Made by a program: the position numbers and the translations under genes. Shown here one piece after another: positions 45,392 to 54,887 of a stretch of 64,000 nt of DNA. The notes beneath the pieces were generated by a model. The model was not told the DNA's origin. It was given only the letters and a program-made list of their open reading frames with translations, and made no database searches. How positions within the stretch are numbered: position 1 is the first letter of the stretch; each line of letters starts with the position of its first letter. The DNA is taken from assembly GCF_007990245.1 (NCBI RefSeq), contig NZ_BJWG01000005.1, positions 124,001-188,000 of the forward strand, written 5' to 3'. Source of the stretch: Cellulomonas composti (GTDB lineage: Bacteria > Actinomycetota > Actinomycetes > Actinomycetales > Cellulomonadaceae).

Positions 45392-46807
45392 TCAGATGAC
45401 GACGTCGCCTGCGACGATCGCCGCCGCCGCGGCGACCCCGACGGCCACGACCACGACGAGCGCGATCCGCTCCCGGCGCCCGATCCCGTCCTGGTGTCGT
45501 CGCACGTACACGTGCGCGACGCTGGCGGGCGCGTAGACGACGAACGTCGCGAGCAGGTACTGCCAGCCGCCGGCCCAGGCCAGGAACGTCGCGTACGCGA
45601 CGGTCGCGACACTGACGACGACCCACCGCGCGCCCGCGGCCCGCGCCGCACGGTCGTGCCACGCCACCCGCACCGAGAACAGGGCGGACAGCAGGTACGG
45701 CACCAGGATCAGCGACGAGCACAGCGCGACGGCCAGCGAGAACGCGTCGGGCGCGCCGAGCACCAGGAGCAGGAACGCCTGGACCAGCACGTTGGTCACG
45801 GTGATCGCCACGACGGGTGCGCCGCGGGAGTTCTGCCGCGCGAGCGCGGCGGGCATGTCGCCGCTGCGCGCCCCGGTGACGAGCACCTCGCAGCTCATCA
45901 GCGTCCACGCCAGGTACGCGCCGAGCACGGAGATGAGGATGCCGACGCCGATCAACGTGGCCCCCCACGATCCGACGATGTGCTCGAGGACCCCCGAGAC
46001 CGACGGGTCGGGCAGAGCCGCGATCTGCGCCTGCGGCAGGATCCCGTAGCTGACCATCGTCACGGACGCGAACAGCGCGAGCACCGCCAGGAACCCGCTC
46101 ACGGTTGCCCAGCCCACGTCGTGGCGCCGCCGCGCGTACCGCGAGTACACGCTCGCGCCCTCGATGCCGATGAAGACGAACACCGTGATGACCATCGCGG
46201 AGCGCACCTGCTCGAGCATCGAGCCCGACTCGCCGCGCAGGTTGTCGACGAACACGCCCGGGTCGAACGCGGTCGCGGCGATCACGACGAACACGACGAG
46301 CGGCACAAGCTTGGCGACGGTGACGATCCGGTTCACCGCGGCGGCGGACTGCACGCCGCGCGTGAGCAGCCAGTGGTACACCCAGATCCCGACAGAGCCG
46401 AGCGCGATCGCCGCGGGCGTCGAACCACCCTCGAACGCGGGGATCCACCCGCCGATCGTCGACATGATGAGCACCCAGTACGCGACGTTGCCGACCACGG
46501 CGGTGAGCCAGTAGCCCGTCGCGGACAGGAACCCCGCGTACCGGCCGAATCCCTCGCGCGCGTAGGAGTAGACGCCGGCGTCGAGGTCCGGGCGGCGATC
46601 GGCCAGGCGCAGGAACGTCAGCGCGACCATGAGCATCCCGGCGCCCGCGACGAGCCACGCGACGGCCGCACCGAGCGCGCCCGTGCCGCGCGCGAACTGC
46701 GCGGGCAGAGAGAACACGCCCGCGCCGACCATCGACCCGACGACGAGTGCGGCGAGCGTCCAGCGGCTCATCGTCCCGGTCCGCGCCGGCTCCGTCCCGA
46801 CGGTCAC
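45392..46807 (-). CDS. Basic amino-acid antiporter (APA/ArcD-like)
   Basis: A 471-residue APC-superfamily transporter with 12-13 membrane helices. The N-terminus TLAALVVGSMVGAGVFSLPAQF, YSYAREGFGRYAGFLSATGYWL and FVFIGIEGASVYSRYARRR match the arginine/ornithine and lysine/cadaverine antiporter (APA) group. The GTG at 46807 overlaps the upstream hydrolase stop and follows GGAGAGG. As the third gene of an operon with lysX, it may import lysine as the donor for lysyl-PG, but arginine/ornithine exchange cannot be excluded. Confidence 0.85.
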   Translation of the reverse strand: MTVGTEPARTGTMSRWTLAALVVGSMVGAGVFSLPAQFARGTGALGAAVAWLVAGAGMLMVALTFLRLADRRPDLDAGVYSYAREGFGRYAGFLSATGYWLTAVVGNVAYWVLIMSTIGGWIPAFEGGSTPAAIALGSVGIWVYHWLLTRGVQSAAAVNRIVTVAKLVPLVVFVVIAATAFDPGVFVDNLRGESGSMLEQVRSAMVITVFVFIGIEGASVYSRYARRRHDVGWATVSGFLAVLALFASVTMVSYGILPQAQIAALPDPSVSGVLEHIVGSWGATLIGVGILISVLGAYLAWTLMSCEVLVTGARSGDMPAALARQNSRGAPVVAITVTNVLVQAFLLLVLGAPDAFSLAVALCSSLILVPYLLSALFSVRVAWHDRAARAAGARWVVVSVATVAYATFLAWAGGWQYLLATFVVYAPASVAHVYVRRHQDGIGRRERIALVVVVAVGVAAAAAIVAGDVVI

Positions 46808-47952
46808 GACGCCTCTCCGGCCGCCATCTGCCGCTCCCAGAACGCCATCGCCTGGGGCAGCAGCGCGATCGAGGCGCGCCACGTGTGGCCCTCACCGGGC
46901 AGCACGACGAGCTCGACGGGCTCGCCGCGGGCCCGCAGGCGCTCGTCGAGGTGGTGCGCGGTCTCGACCACCTCGTCGTCGCGCTCGTTCTCGCCGTACG
47001 CGAGGAACACCGCGGTCGGGCTCGTCAGGTCGATCGTGTCGACGTAGACCGACGGGCTGTGCGCGTCGATCTGGTCCTGCCCCTCGAGCTGGCCGTCCGC
47101 ACCCGCACCCGGCGTGCCGTACGGCATCAGCGCCAGGATCGTGCCCGTGTCCGACGAGTGCCGCAGCCCCTGGTCCAGCGCGCAGAACGCCCCTGACGAC
47201 ATGCCGCCGATCGCCTGGTAGGTGCGGTCGGTCGCGATCGGGTAGTGGCCCTCGACCCACGGCCGCACGTCCTCCTGCAGGTAGGTCTCGACCTGCGCCC
47301 CGCCGAGCGTCGAGTCGAGGCACGCCGCCTCGGACGCTCCCGGCGTGTTCACGTCGGGCGAGACGACGATCACGGGTCGCAGCTGCCCGGTGGTGATGAG
47401 GTCGTCGAGCACGTCCCCTGCGCCCGCGGAGAACCAGTCGACCGACCGGCCCGGCGAGCCGTGCATGAGGATCACCATCGGGTACAGCGTCTCGCCCGAC
47501 GTGTCGAAGCCCGGCGGCGTGTAGATCCAGGTGTCGGTGGTCGGCAGGTTCCGCTCGGCCGGGACGGGGATCCGCGCGACACCGAAGTGCCCCGAACCCT
47601 CGACGGGCGGGTCGCCGATCTGCGCGACCTGCGGCGAGTCGGGCGTCGGGCGGGTCTGCGGCGTCCACGGCGGCTGCGCGTCGCGGTGCACCCCGAGGTG
47701 CGCGAGCAGGCCCTCCCACGTCGCGATGTACCCGACGTACGCGTTCGCCCCCACGGCCAAGGCCAGCACGACGACGAGCGCGGCACCGACCGCCGCGGGC
47801 CAGGCGCGGCGCCGGGGTTCTGCGCGGCGTCGCCGCACCGCGAGCACGACGAGCAGGACCGCGAGCAGCGCGAGCGCGACGACCGTCCACCAGGAGGTGA
47901 GCGGCGCGTCGACGACCCCGACCTCGAGGCCCAGCAGGTCAGCCGGGACCAC
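46804..47952 (-). CDS. Membrane-anchored alpha/beta-hydrolase esterase
   Basis: A 382-residue protein. Two membrane segments at about 19-40 and 52-72 are followed by an exported esterase domain with MVILMHGSPGRSVDW, VVSPDV, the nucleophile elbow IGGMSSGAFCALD and a C-terminal VLPGEGHTW with the catalytic His. The fold is that of enterobactin-esterase/antigen-85-like esterases. It overlaps lysX upstream (14 bp) and the antiporter downstream (4 bp). Hydrolases next to aminoacyl-PG synthases are known to remove the amino acid from the lipid, which is the suggested role here. GTG start. Confidence 0.82.
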   Translation of the reverse strand: MVPADLLGLEVGVVDAPLTSWWTVVALALLAVLLVVLAVRRRRAEPRRRAWPAAVGAALVVVLALAVGANAYVGYIATWEGLLAHLGVHRDAQPPWTPQTRPTPDSPQVAQIGDPPVEGSGHFGVARIPVPAERNLPTTDTWIYTPPGFDTSGETLYPMVILMHGSPGRSVDWFSAGAGDVLDDLITTGQLRPVIVVSPDVNTPGASEAACLDSTLGGAQVETYLQEDVRPWVEGHYPIATDRTYQAIGGMSSGAFCALDQGLRHSSDTGTILALMPYGTPGAGADGQLEGQDQIDAHSPSVYVDTIDLTSPTAVFLAYGENERDDEVVETAHHLDERLRARGEPVELVVLPGEGHTWRASIALLPQAMAFWERQMAAGEAS

Positions 47953-50900
47953 GCGAACGACCGGAGGGCCGCAGGAACGGGAACGCGAGCGTGTCGCGGA
48001 TCGAGCCTCCGACGAGCATCATCACGACCCGGTCGACACCGATCCCCACACCGCCGCTGGGCGGCATCGCGAACTCGAGCGCGTCGAGGAACTCCTCGTC
48101 GACCTCCATCGCCTCGGGGTCGCCCGCGGCGGCGAGGATCGACTGCTCGGTGAGCCTGCGGCGTTGCTCGACGGGGTCGACGAGCTCGGAGTACGCGGTG
48201 CCCAGTTCGGCGCCGAACGCCACCAGGTCCCACCGCTCCGCGAGCCGCGGGTCCACGCGGTGCGCGCGGGTCAGCGGCGAGGTCTCGACCGGGAAGTCGG
48301 TGTAGAAGGTCGGCGCGGTCGTCTCGGCCTCCACGAACCTGTCGTACAGCTCGGTGACCAGCGCACCGTGGGTCTCGGTCGCCTCGAACGCGATCCCGTT
48401 GACCCGGCACACCTCGCGCAGATCGGCGAGCGGCACGTCGGGCGAGATCTCGCGGTCGAGCGCGCGCGAGACCGCCTCGTGCACGGGGATCGTCGGCCAG
48501 GCACCGTCGAGCCTGACGACCTGTCCCCCGGGGCGGTGCGCGACCGGTTCGCCGTGCACCGCGATCGCCGCCGCGACGATGAGCTCACGCGTCATCTCGC
48601 GCATCGTCGTGTAGTCGCCGAACGCCTCGTACGCCTCGAGCGACGTGAACTCGGGGTTGTGCGTCGAGTCGGCACCCTCGTTGCGGAAGTTGCGGCCCAG
48701 CTCGAAGACCTTGCCGACGCCACCGACCATGAGCCGCTTGAGGAACAGCTCGGGCGCGATGCGCAGGTACAGGTCCAGGTCGTACGCGTTGATGTGGGTG
48801 GTGAACGGTCGCGCGTTGGCGCCGCCGTGGATGCGCTGCAGGATCGGCGTCTCGACCTCGATGAAGCCCCGTCCGACGAGCGAGGTGCGCAGCGACCAGA
48901 CCGCCGCCGCCCGCGCGCGCAGGAGCTGTTCGGGGCGGTCCGCGAGCGCGAGGTCCATGTGCCGCAGCCGCGCGCGCGCCTCGGCGTCGACGAGGCCGCG
49001 GTGCTTGTCCGGCGGCGGCGTGAGCGCCTTGGCGGCCATGCACCAGGACGTCACCGCGATGCTGAGCTCGCCCGAACGGCTGTGGGTCAGCGCGCCCGTG
49101 ACGCCGACATGGTCGGCGAGGTCCACCGCGGCCCGCCACAGCGCGATGTCGGCCGTGGTGTCGGCGGACAGCAGCGCCTGCACCTGCGCACCGCCCTCGC
49201 GCAGCACCGCGAACACGACGCCGCCGAGGTCGCGCAGCCGCACCACGCGTCCGACGACCGAGACCACCGGACCCGAGGCGTCGGGCGTCGCCGGGACGTC
49301 GAGCGCGACCGCGATCGTGTGCGTGCGCGGCACAGAGACCGGGTAGGGGTCCATCCCGGCGGCGCGCAGCACGTCGAGCTTCGCGTGCCGCGCCCGCTGC
49401 TGCTGCGTGAGTACCCGCGGCGGGGCAGTGACCGCGAGGACCTCCTGCTCCTGCGCGGCGACGGCCACGGCGAGCACCGCAGCCTCGTCGGGAGCGAGGG
49501 GCGTCACGGGCGCCTGCTGCGGCCACCAGCGCGGCCTGTTGAGGAACCCCTCGGCCTCGCCGAGCGCCGCTGTGATGCGCGTGAGCTGCGCCGCGGACTC
49601 GAAGCACAGGAGCCGCGGCTGCCAGTGCGGCAGGTACTTCTCGTTCGACCGGTACAGGGACTCGAGCTGCCAGAACCGGGACGCGAACAGCAGCACGCGC
49701 CGGTTGAACCGCTGCATCGGCGTCGCGCCGATGCGCTCGCCGAGCTCGAACACCTGGCGGAACATCGCGAAGTTCAGCGAGATGCGCTCGACGCCGAGGT
49801 CGCCGGATCGCCCGGCGAGGCTCGCGACCATGAACTCGGTGACGCCGGGAACGGCGTCCGGCGAGCGGCGCATCACGTCGAGCGAGAGCCCGCGGCGCTC
49901 CCACGGCACGAACGAGAGCAGCCCGCGCACCTCACCGCCCGCGTCGTGCGCGGTCACGACGACCTCGCGCGGGTCCTGCGGCGCCCCGAGCCGGTCGAGC
50001 GCCATCGAGTAGCCGCGCTCCTCGCCGTGCCGCCACGCCTCGGCGAACCCGACGAGCGTCGCGAGCTCGTCGGGCTCGATCGTCTCCTGACGCCGCACCT
50101 GCACGGTGTAGCCCGCCGCGGTGACCCGGTCGACCGAGCGACGCACGCCGTGCAGAGCGGGGTTGGCCAGGTCGAACGACCGAGTGACGATGACGGCCTC
50201 GTCGCCCATCGACATGGGGTGCAGGCCCGCGGCCTGGTACGCGCGAGCTCCCGCCTCGGTCGTCGAGGTCGCGGCGGGGACCCAGCCGTACTCGCGAGCC
50301 TCGGCGAGCCAGCGCTCGATCGCGTCGCCCCACGCCGCGGGGTCGCCTACCGGGTCGCCGGCCGCGAGGCTCACGCCGGCGATCTCGCGGTAGGACACCG
50401 CGGCGCGGCGGTTCGCGGAGAACCGGGCCGAGCGGTCGTCGCGGGTCGCGAAGTACCCGAGCGAGTCGTCGGACGGGAACTCGAGCAGCAGCCGGCGCAC
50501 CAGGAGGCGGTCGTCGACCGACTCCTCGCTGACGCGCTCGCGCGAGCGCAGGAACAGCAGCAGGCCGAGGAGCAGCGCGACGCCGGAGATCACCGCGACG
50601 ACGAACCCGACCCACCACGGCGCCGTCCCGTCGGCCGCCACGAGCCACGGCATGCCGATCGCGTGCGCGAGCGACCAGCGCACCCTGTCGGCCGCGGTCT
50701 GCAGCGTGTCGTCGACCAGCCGCAGCAGCACGAGCCCAACCGCCGTCGCCACGACGATGCCGCCCGCGATCACCAGCCCGGCCCGCCACCACGCGCCGCG
50801 CTGCAGGCGCGCACGGAACGCGCCGCGGGCCGCGACGAGCAGCACGACGGCGACGATCGCGACCACGCCCGCGGCGACGTCCAGCGGTGCCAGGCCCAGC

Positions 50901-51307
50901 TCCGTACGCGCCGCGTCGTCCCCGACCAGCCAGACGACCCCTGCGGCAAGCGTCGCCAGCGCGACCGGAAGCTGCCACACGAGCACGACGAACCACAGCG
51001 CGAACCGCAGCCCGCGCCGCAGCCCCGCTGCGACCGCCGCGACGAGCACGAGGCCGAAGAACTCCGGCTCGCTGGGCACGTTGAGCACCTCGAGCACGGT
51101 CGCGACGTCGTGCACGAACCCGGGCGCGACGAGCAGGAGCAGCAGCCCGACGAGCTGCCACACCGCCATCGCGGTGACGACGACCGTCGCGACCGCTGCG
51201 GTCCGCCGCGTGAACGGTGTCAGCCGCGCCCCGACCGGCGGCGCGGGCTCGTCGGGCGCCCGACCTGGCTCGACGGGTGCCGACACGCGCTCCTGCATGG
51301 TCGCCAC
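47939..51307 (-). CDS. lysX: LysX: lysyl-phosphatidylglycerol synthase fused to lysyl-tRNA synthetase
   Basis: An 1122-residue fusion, the mycobacterial LysX layout. Residues about 25-270 hold six to seven membrane helices; 270-580 an MprF-type C-terminal GNAT-like transferase domain (SVDDRLLVRRLLLEFPSDDS, ERISLNFAMFRQVFE, LESLYRSNEKYLPHWQPR); 610-720 an OB-fold anticodon domain; and 730-1115 a class II LysRS core with RHMDLALADRPEQLLRARAA, GKVFELGRNFRNEGADSTHN and GVGIGVDRVVMM. It charges tRNA with lysine and adds it to phosphatidylglycerol, giving resistance to cationic peptides. GTG at 51307 after AAGGAGG; an ATG at 51298 is also possible. Confidence 0.95.
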   Translation of the reverse strand: MATMQERVSAPVEPGRAPDEPAPPVGARLTPFTRRTAAVATVVVTAMAVWQLVGLLLLLVAPGFVHDVATVLEVLNVPSEPEFFGLVLVAAVAAGLRRGLRFALWFVVLVWQLPVALATLAAGVVWLVGDDAARTELGLAPLDVAAGVVAIVAVVLLVAARGAFRARLQRGAWWRAGLVIAGGIVVATAVGLVLLRLVDDTLQTAADRVRWSLAHAIGMPWLVAADGTAPWWVGFVVAVISGVALLLGLLLFLRSRERVSEESVDDRLLVRRLLLEFPSDDSLGYFATRDDRSARFSANRRAAVSYREIAGVSLAAGDPVGDPAAWGDAIERWLAEAREYGWVPAATSTTEAGARAYQAAGLHPMSMGDEAVIVTRSFDLANPALHGVRRSVDRVTAAGYTVQVRRQETIEPDELATLVGFAEAWRHGEERGYSMALDRLGAPQDPREVVVTAHDAGGEVRGLLSFVPWERRGLSLDVMRRSPDAVPGVTEFMVASLAGRSGDLGVERISLNFAMFRQVFELGERIGATPMQRFNRRVLLFASRFWQLESLYRSNEKYLPHWQPRLLCFESAAQLTRITAALGEAEGFLNRPRWWPQQAPVTPLAPDEAAVLAVAVAAQEQEVLAVTAPPRVLTQQQRARHAKLDVLRAAGMDPYPVSVPRTHTIAVALDVPATPDASGPVVSVVGRVVRLRDLGGVVFAVLREGGAQVQALLSADTTADIALWRAAVDLADHVGVTGALTHSRSGELSIAVTSWCMAAKALTPPPDKHRGLVDAEARARLRHMDLALADRPEQLLRARAAAVWSLRTSLVGRGFIEVETPILQRIHGGANARPFTTHINAYDLDLYLRIAPELFLKRLMVGGVGKVFELGRNFRNEGADSTHNPEFTSLEAYEAFGDYTTMREMTRELIVAAAIAVHGEPVAHRPGGQVVRLDGAWPTIPVHEAVSRALDREISPDVPLADLREVCRVNGIAFEATETHGALVTELYDRFVEAETTAPTFYTDFPVETSPLTRAHRVDPRLAERWDLVAFGAELGTAYSELVDPVEQRRRLTEQSILAAAGDPEAMEVDEEFLDALEFAMPPSGGVGIGVDRVVMMLVGGSIRDTLAFPFLRPSGRSRGPG

Positions 51308-51430
51308 GGTCGTGACGCCTCCTTCCGGCGGTTCGGTGCGTCCGGCGGACGCACCGCGGGCGCTCCCGAGCCTGCTCCCCCGGCGCGCGTGTCGCATGAC
51401 CCGCCAGGGGTGACCTGTGAGGATGCTCCC

Positions 51431-52465
51431 ATGCCGCTACCCGTGCCCGTCGACGCGCGCGAGCTCACCCGGCCCGTCGACCTCCAGCTCCCCGACGGGC
51501 GGCTGAACCCCGACGCGGTCGGCTGGTCGCGCTCGCCGCTGCACGACACCGCGCTCGTCGGACGCGTGCCCCGGCGCTGGGGCCGCGCCAAGCGCTGGGA
51601 GTACTGGGCGCTCCTGACCCCGACGCACGTCGTCGGGCTGACCGTGTCCTCGCTCGACTACCTCGGGCTGACCCAGGTGTGGGTGCTCGACCGCGCGACC
51701 GGCGAGGACGTCGACGCCGTCGTCGTCGCGCCGTTCGCACGCGGCACCACGCTGCCCGGCTCGCTCGGCGACGGTCCCGCGACGGCCTCGACCCGCCGCG
51801 TGCACGTCAGCTTCGACGAGACCGCGACCGGGACCCGGCTGCGCGCCCGCACCCCGCGCGTGCGGCTCGACGTCGAGGCGGCGCTGCCGCCGGGGCGCGA
51901 GCGGCTCGGCGTCGTCGTGCCGTGGGACGAGCGCACCTTCCAGTACACCGTCAAGGACGTCGGCCGTCCGGCGCTCGGCCGCCTGCGCGTGGACGACGTC
52001 GACGTCGAGGTCGGCCCCGGCTCGTGGGCCGTGCTCGACCACGGCCGCGGGTACTGGCCCCGCTCGCTCGCGTGGAACTGGGGGTTCGGCGCCGGCAAGG
52101 CCGGGGTGGGCGGGGTCGACGGGCGCGACGTCGCGCTCCAGCTCGGCGGTCGGTGGACCGACGGGACCGGGTCCGCCGAGAACGCCGTCGTCGTCGACGG
52201 GCGGCTGCACAAGCTGCGCACCGAGCTCACGTGGACCTGGCCGCCGGGCCGGTGGACCGACCCGTGGCACGTGACCGGCGACGGTGTGGACCTCACGTTC
52301 GTCCCGTTCCACGACCGCGTCGCGCTCACCGACGCGTGGGTCGTGCGCTCCTCGACGCACCAGTGCTTCGGGCACTGGTCGGGGTCGGTGATGCTCGACG
52401 ACGGCGAGCGGCTCGTCCTCGACGGGTTGCTGGGCTCCGCGGAGGACGTCGAACAGCGCTGGTAG
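51431..52465 (+). CDS. DUF2804 protein
   Basis: A 344-residue protein matching DUF2804 throughout: LPDGRLNPDAVGWSRSPLHD near the start, RWGRAKRWEYWALLTPTHVV, VPWDERTFQYTVKDV, LDHGRGYWPRSLAWNWGFG and a late WTWPPGRWTDPWHVTGDGVD. The Trp-rich beta pattern is like lipocalin/tocopherol-cyclase folds, suggesting a hydrophobic ligand. It is divergent from lysX (123 bp between starts) and convergent with the response-regulator gene (5-bp gap). No enzymatic role is known. Confidence 0.88.
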   Translation: MPLPVPVDARELTRPVDLQLPDGRLNPDAVGWSRSPLHDTALVGRVPRRWGRAKRWEYWALLTPTHVVGLTVSSLDYLGLTQVWVLDRATGEDVDAVVVAPFARGTTLPGSLGDGPATASTRRVHVSFDETATGTRLRARTPRVRLDVEAALPPGRERLGVVVPWDERTFQYTVKDVGRPALGRLRVDDVDVEVGPGSWAVLDHGRGYWPRSLAWNWGFGAGKAGVGGVDGRDVALQLGGRWTDGTGSAENAVVVDGRLHKLRTELTWTWPPGRWTDPWHVTGDGVDLTFVPFHDRVALTDAWVVRSSTHQCFGHWSGSVMLDDGERLVLDGLLGSAEDVEQRW

Positions 52466-52470
52466 TCGCC

Positions 52471-53130
52471 TCAACCTGCTTCGGCGGGCAGCGCCGCGCG
52501 ATCGACCACGAGCGCGACCTGGACGCGGTTCGTCGCGCCGAGCTTGCCCATCACCTGGGTCAGGTGCGACTTCACGGTCGCTTCGCTGACGAACGACCGG
52601 CGCGCGATCTCGGCGTTGGACAGCCCGTCCGCGACCCCGCGTGCGATCTCGAGCTCACGCTCCGTGAGGGCCTCCAGCATCGCGCGCGACTCACGCCGCC
52701 CGCGGCCCGTGGCGTCGGTCGCGACGCGCTCGACCATCGTCCGCGCGGCGCGCGGCGAGAGCGCACCCTCCCCCGCGGCCACCGCGCGCACGGCCGCGAC
52801 GAGCTCGGCCGGCTCGGCGTCCTTCGCCAGGAACCCAGCTGCGCCGGCGTGCACGGCGGCGAGGATCGCCTCCTCCGTGTCGAAAGACGTCATCGCCAGG
52901 ACGCCGGGCGGCTCCCGCATCGCGCGCACCGCCGCGGTCGCGCGGATGCCGTCGACGCGGGCCATCCGCAGGTCCATCAGCACGACGTCCGGGTGGTGCG
53001 CCTGGATCGCGCCCACCACCTCGTCGCCGTCGGCCGCCTCCGCCACGACGTCGATCCCCGCGGCGCCCAGGATGGTGCGCAGCAGTCGTCGGACCATCGC
53101 GTCGTCGTCGACGACCATCACCCTGACCAC
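52471..53130 (-). CDS. NarL/LuxR-family response regulator
   Basis: A 219-residue regulator. Receiver domain: MVVDDDAMVRR near the start, phospho-acceptor D53 in DVVLMDLRMARVDG, T in AMTSFD and K in GFLAKDAEPAEL. Output domain at about 145-210: LTERELEIARGVADGLSNAE, RSFVSEATVKSHLTQVMGKL, ANRVQ. The GTG at 53130 is chosen; upstream open frame runs through tandem repeats and is not protein-like. The partner histidine kinase is upstream on the same strand, separated by a repeat array. Confidence 0.92.
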   Translation of the reverse strand: MVRVMVVDDDAMVRRLLRTILGAAGIDVVAEAADGDEVVGAIQAHHPDVVLMDLRMARVDGIRATAAVRAMREPPGVLAMTSFDTEEAILAAVHAGAAGFLAKDAEPAELVAAVRAVAAGEGALSPRAARTMVERVATDATGRGRRESRAMLEALTERELEIARGVADGLSNAEIARRSFVSEATVKSHLTQVMGKLGATNRVQVALVVDRAALPAEAG

Positions 53131-53162
53131 GGCAGCGACCCTAGCGCCGCGCACCCACACGT

Positions 53163-53315
53163 CAGTCGCCCGGCCCCGCCAGTCGCCCGGCCCCGCCAGC
53201 CACCCGGCCCCGCCAGCCACCCGGCCCCGCCAGCCACCCGGCCCCGCCAGCCACCCGGCCCCGCCAGTCACCCGGCCCCGCCAGTCACCCGGCCCCGTCA
53301 GTCACCCGGCCCCGT
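53163..53315. repeat. Nine tandem copies of a 17-bp unit
   Basis: Nine uninterrupted units of CAGYCRCCCGGCCCCGY: two CAGTCGCC-type, four CAGCCACC-type and three CAGTCACC-type, the last two ending in T. Neighbouring copies are the most alike, as expected for expansion by slippage. The array fills the gap between the kinase stop and the regulator start on the minus strand. It has no spacers, so it is not a CRISPR. Confidence 0.95.
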
Positions 53316-54715
53316 CAGGCGCTCGGCCGCTCCCAGGGCAGGTGCACGCGCACGACGAAGTCCTCACGCTCGATGCCGGCGTCGAACCGCCCGCCGAGCG
53401 CCTCGGCCCGCTCCCGCATCCCGGCCAGCCCCGCGCGCGCACCCGTCGCGTCGGCCGGGGCCGCCCGCAGGCGGTTGCGCACCACGAGGTCCACACCGGC
53501 GCCGGGCGCGGCTGTGAGCGACACGTCGGCCCGCGCACCGGGCGCGTGCTTGATGACGTTCGTCAGCGCCTCCTGCACGATCCGGTACACGGCACGCGTC
53601 AACGCCGGCGGCGCCTGCACCGCGTCGGAGACGAAGAACGTCGGCGCCACGTCGAGCCCGGCGGTCCGCGCCTCGTCGAGCAACCGCGCCAGGTCCGCGA
53701 GCGTGGGCACCGGGCCGTCGAACGTCTCACCCTGCGTGCGCAGCGACGCGATGAGGGCGCGCATCTCGTCGAGCGCGCGCCGTGCGGACGACCGCATCGA
53801 CCGTGCGGCCTCACCGACCTCGGGATCGGGTGCCGTGACCTCGAGCGCCGAGGCGTGCAGCGAGACGAGCGAGAGGTGGTGGGCCACCGTGTCGTGCATC
53901 TCGCGCGCGATGAGCTCGCGCTCGTCCTGCCGCGAGAGCTCCGTGCGCAGCTCGTCGGCCTGCGTGCGCAGCTCGTCCGCGCGCCGCGAGGCGACCTGCG
54001 CGACAGAACGCTCGTACGTCAGCGTGCGCCGCACCATCCCGGCCGCGACCGCGACCACCAGGAACGTCACCCCGAGGGCCACGTAGCCGGCGGGCAGGAG
54101 GTAGGAGCGCTCGTCGGTCGTCGACGAGGTCACCGCGAAGACCACCGCCTCGCCCTCGCGCGCCGCGTCCCGCGCCAGCGAGACCCCGACGGCCGCGGCG
54201 GTCGCGAGGCCGCACAGCACTGCGGTGCGCGCCCGGCGCGTCGCGATCACCCAGCTCAGCGCGATCAGCGGCGCGAGCGCGTCCACGGGCACGACGACCG
54301 CCGCGGCCGCGGTCGCGGCGCAGATCACGACCGGGAAGCGCGCCCGCCACACCATCGCGGTCGCGTTGGCCCCGACCACCGCGAAGGCGATCACCCCGAC
54401 GAGCGCGGCCCACGCCCCGTCGCCGCGCCCGAGCGAGTCGAACGCGACCGCGACGAGCCCCGAGAACGCGACCGCCGACACGGCCCCGACCGTCCCGGCC
54501 CGCGACCACGTCCGCCGGTTGTCCCGCGCCGGCCGCGCCGGCCCGTGCGGCGGCGGCAGCGGACCCTGCCGAGGCGGCCCGTAGGCGTACCCGGGTGCGG
54601 GACGCGCGGCACCCGGTGCCGATGGTGCGTGGCCGTACCCGGGCGGCGGGGGCCACGGCCGCGGGTGCCCCACCGGTGGCGGGTACGGACCCGGAGGCGG
54701 GGACGGCGAGCTCAT
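53315..54715 (-). CDS. Sensor histidine kinase (HisKA_3 family)
   Basis: A 466-residue kinase. Residues 1-65 are a Pro/Gly-rich cytoplasmic tail; about six membrane helices at 70-235; a coiled coil (ERSVAQVASRRADELRTQADELR) at about 240-265; H-box ELIAREMHDTVAHHLSLVSL at about 275-292; N-box ALTRAVYRIVQEALTNVIKHAPGA and a shortened G-box GLAGMRERAEALGG. It phosphorylates the NarL-type regulator encoded downstream. The stimulus is unknown; there is no extracellular sensor domain, so sensing is likely within the membrane. ATG at 54715 is used. Confidence 0.92.
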   Translation of the reverse strand: MSSPSPPPGPYPPPVGHPRPWPPPPGYGHAPSAPGAARPAPGYAYGPPRQGPLPPPHGPARPARDNRRTWSRAGTVGAVSAVAFSGLVAVAFDSLGRGDGAWAALVGVIAFAVVGANATAMVWRARFPVVICAATAAAAVVVPVDALAPLIALSWVIATRRARTAVLCGLATAAAVGVSLARDAAREGEAVVFAVTSSTTDERSYLLPAGYVALGVTFLVVAVAAGMVRRTLTYERSVAQVASRRADELRTQADELRTELSRQDERELIAREMHDTVAHHLSLVSLHASALEVTAPDPEVGEAARSMRSSARRALDEMRALIASLRTQGETFDGPVPTLADLARLLDEARTAGLDVAPTFFVSDAVQAPPALTRAVYRIVQEALTNVIKHAPGARADVSLTAAPGAGVDLVVRNRLRAAPADATGARAGLAGMRERAEALGGRFDAGIEREDFVVRVHLPWERPSA

Positions 54716-54800
54716 GCCCGGACAGTACGCGCGCGCACCCACACGTCTCGCCGTCCAAAGGTCTCGACCCGGCGCCCACGACCTCGACCTTCGTCTACTG

Positions 54801-54820
54801 CGATCGAGCCGATCGACCGA
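54801..54820. repeat. Short CGATCGA direct repeat between the kinase and DUF4352 starts
   Basis: CGATCGA occurs at 54801-54807 and 54810-54816 with a 9-bp period, followed by CCGATC, in the divergent promoter region between the kinase gene and the DUF4352 gene. A regulator site is possible; evidence is only the spacing and position. Confidence 0.35.
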
Positions 54821-54887
54821 TCCGGCGCGCCCGGCCCGGTCAGGAGCATCGACACCGCAACGATCCCCGTCCCGTCAGGAGGACACC

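Noticed and set aside
53163..53315. CRISPR-like array
   Set aside because: Units are contiguous with no spacers and no cas gene is near; it is a simple tandem repeat.
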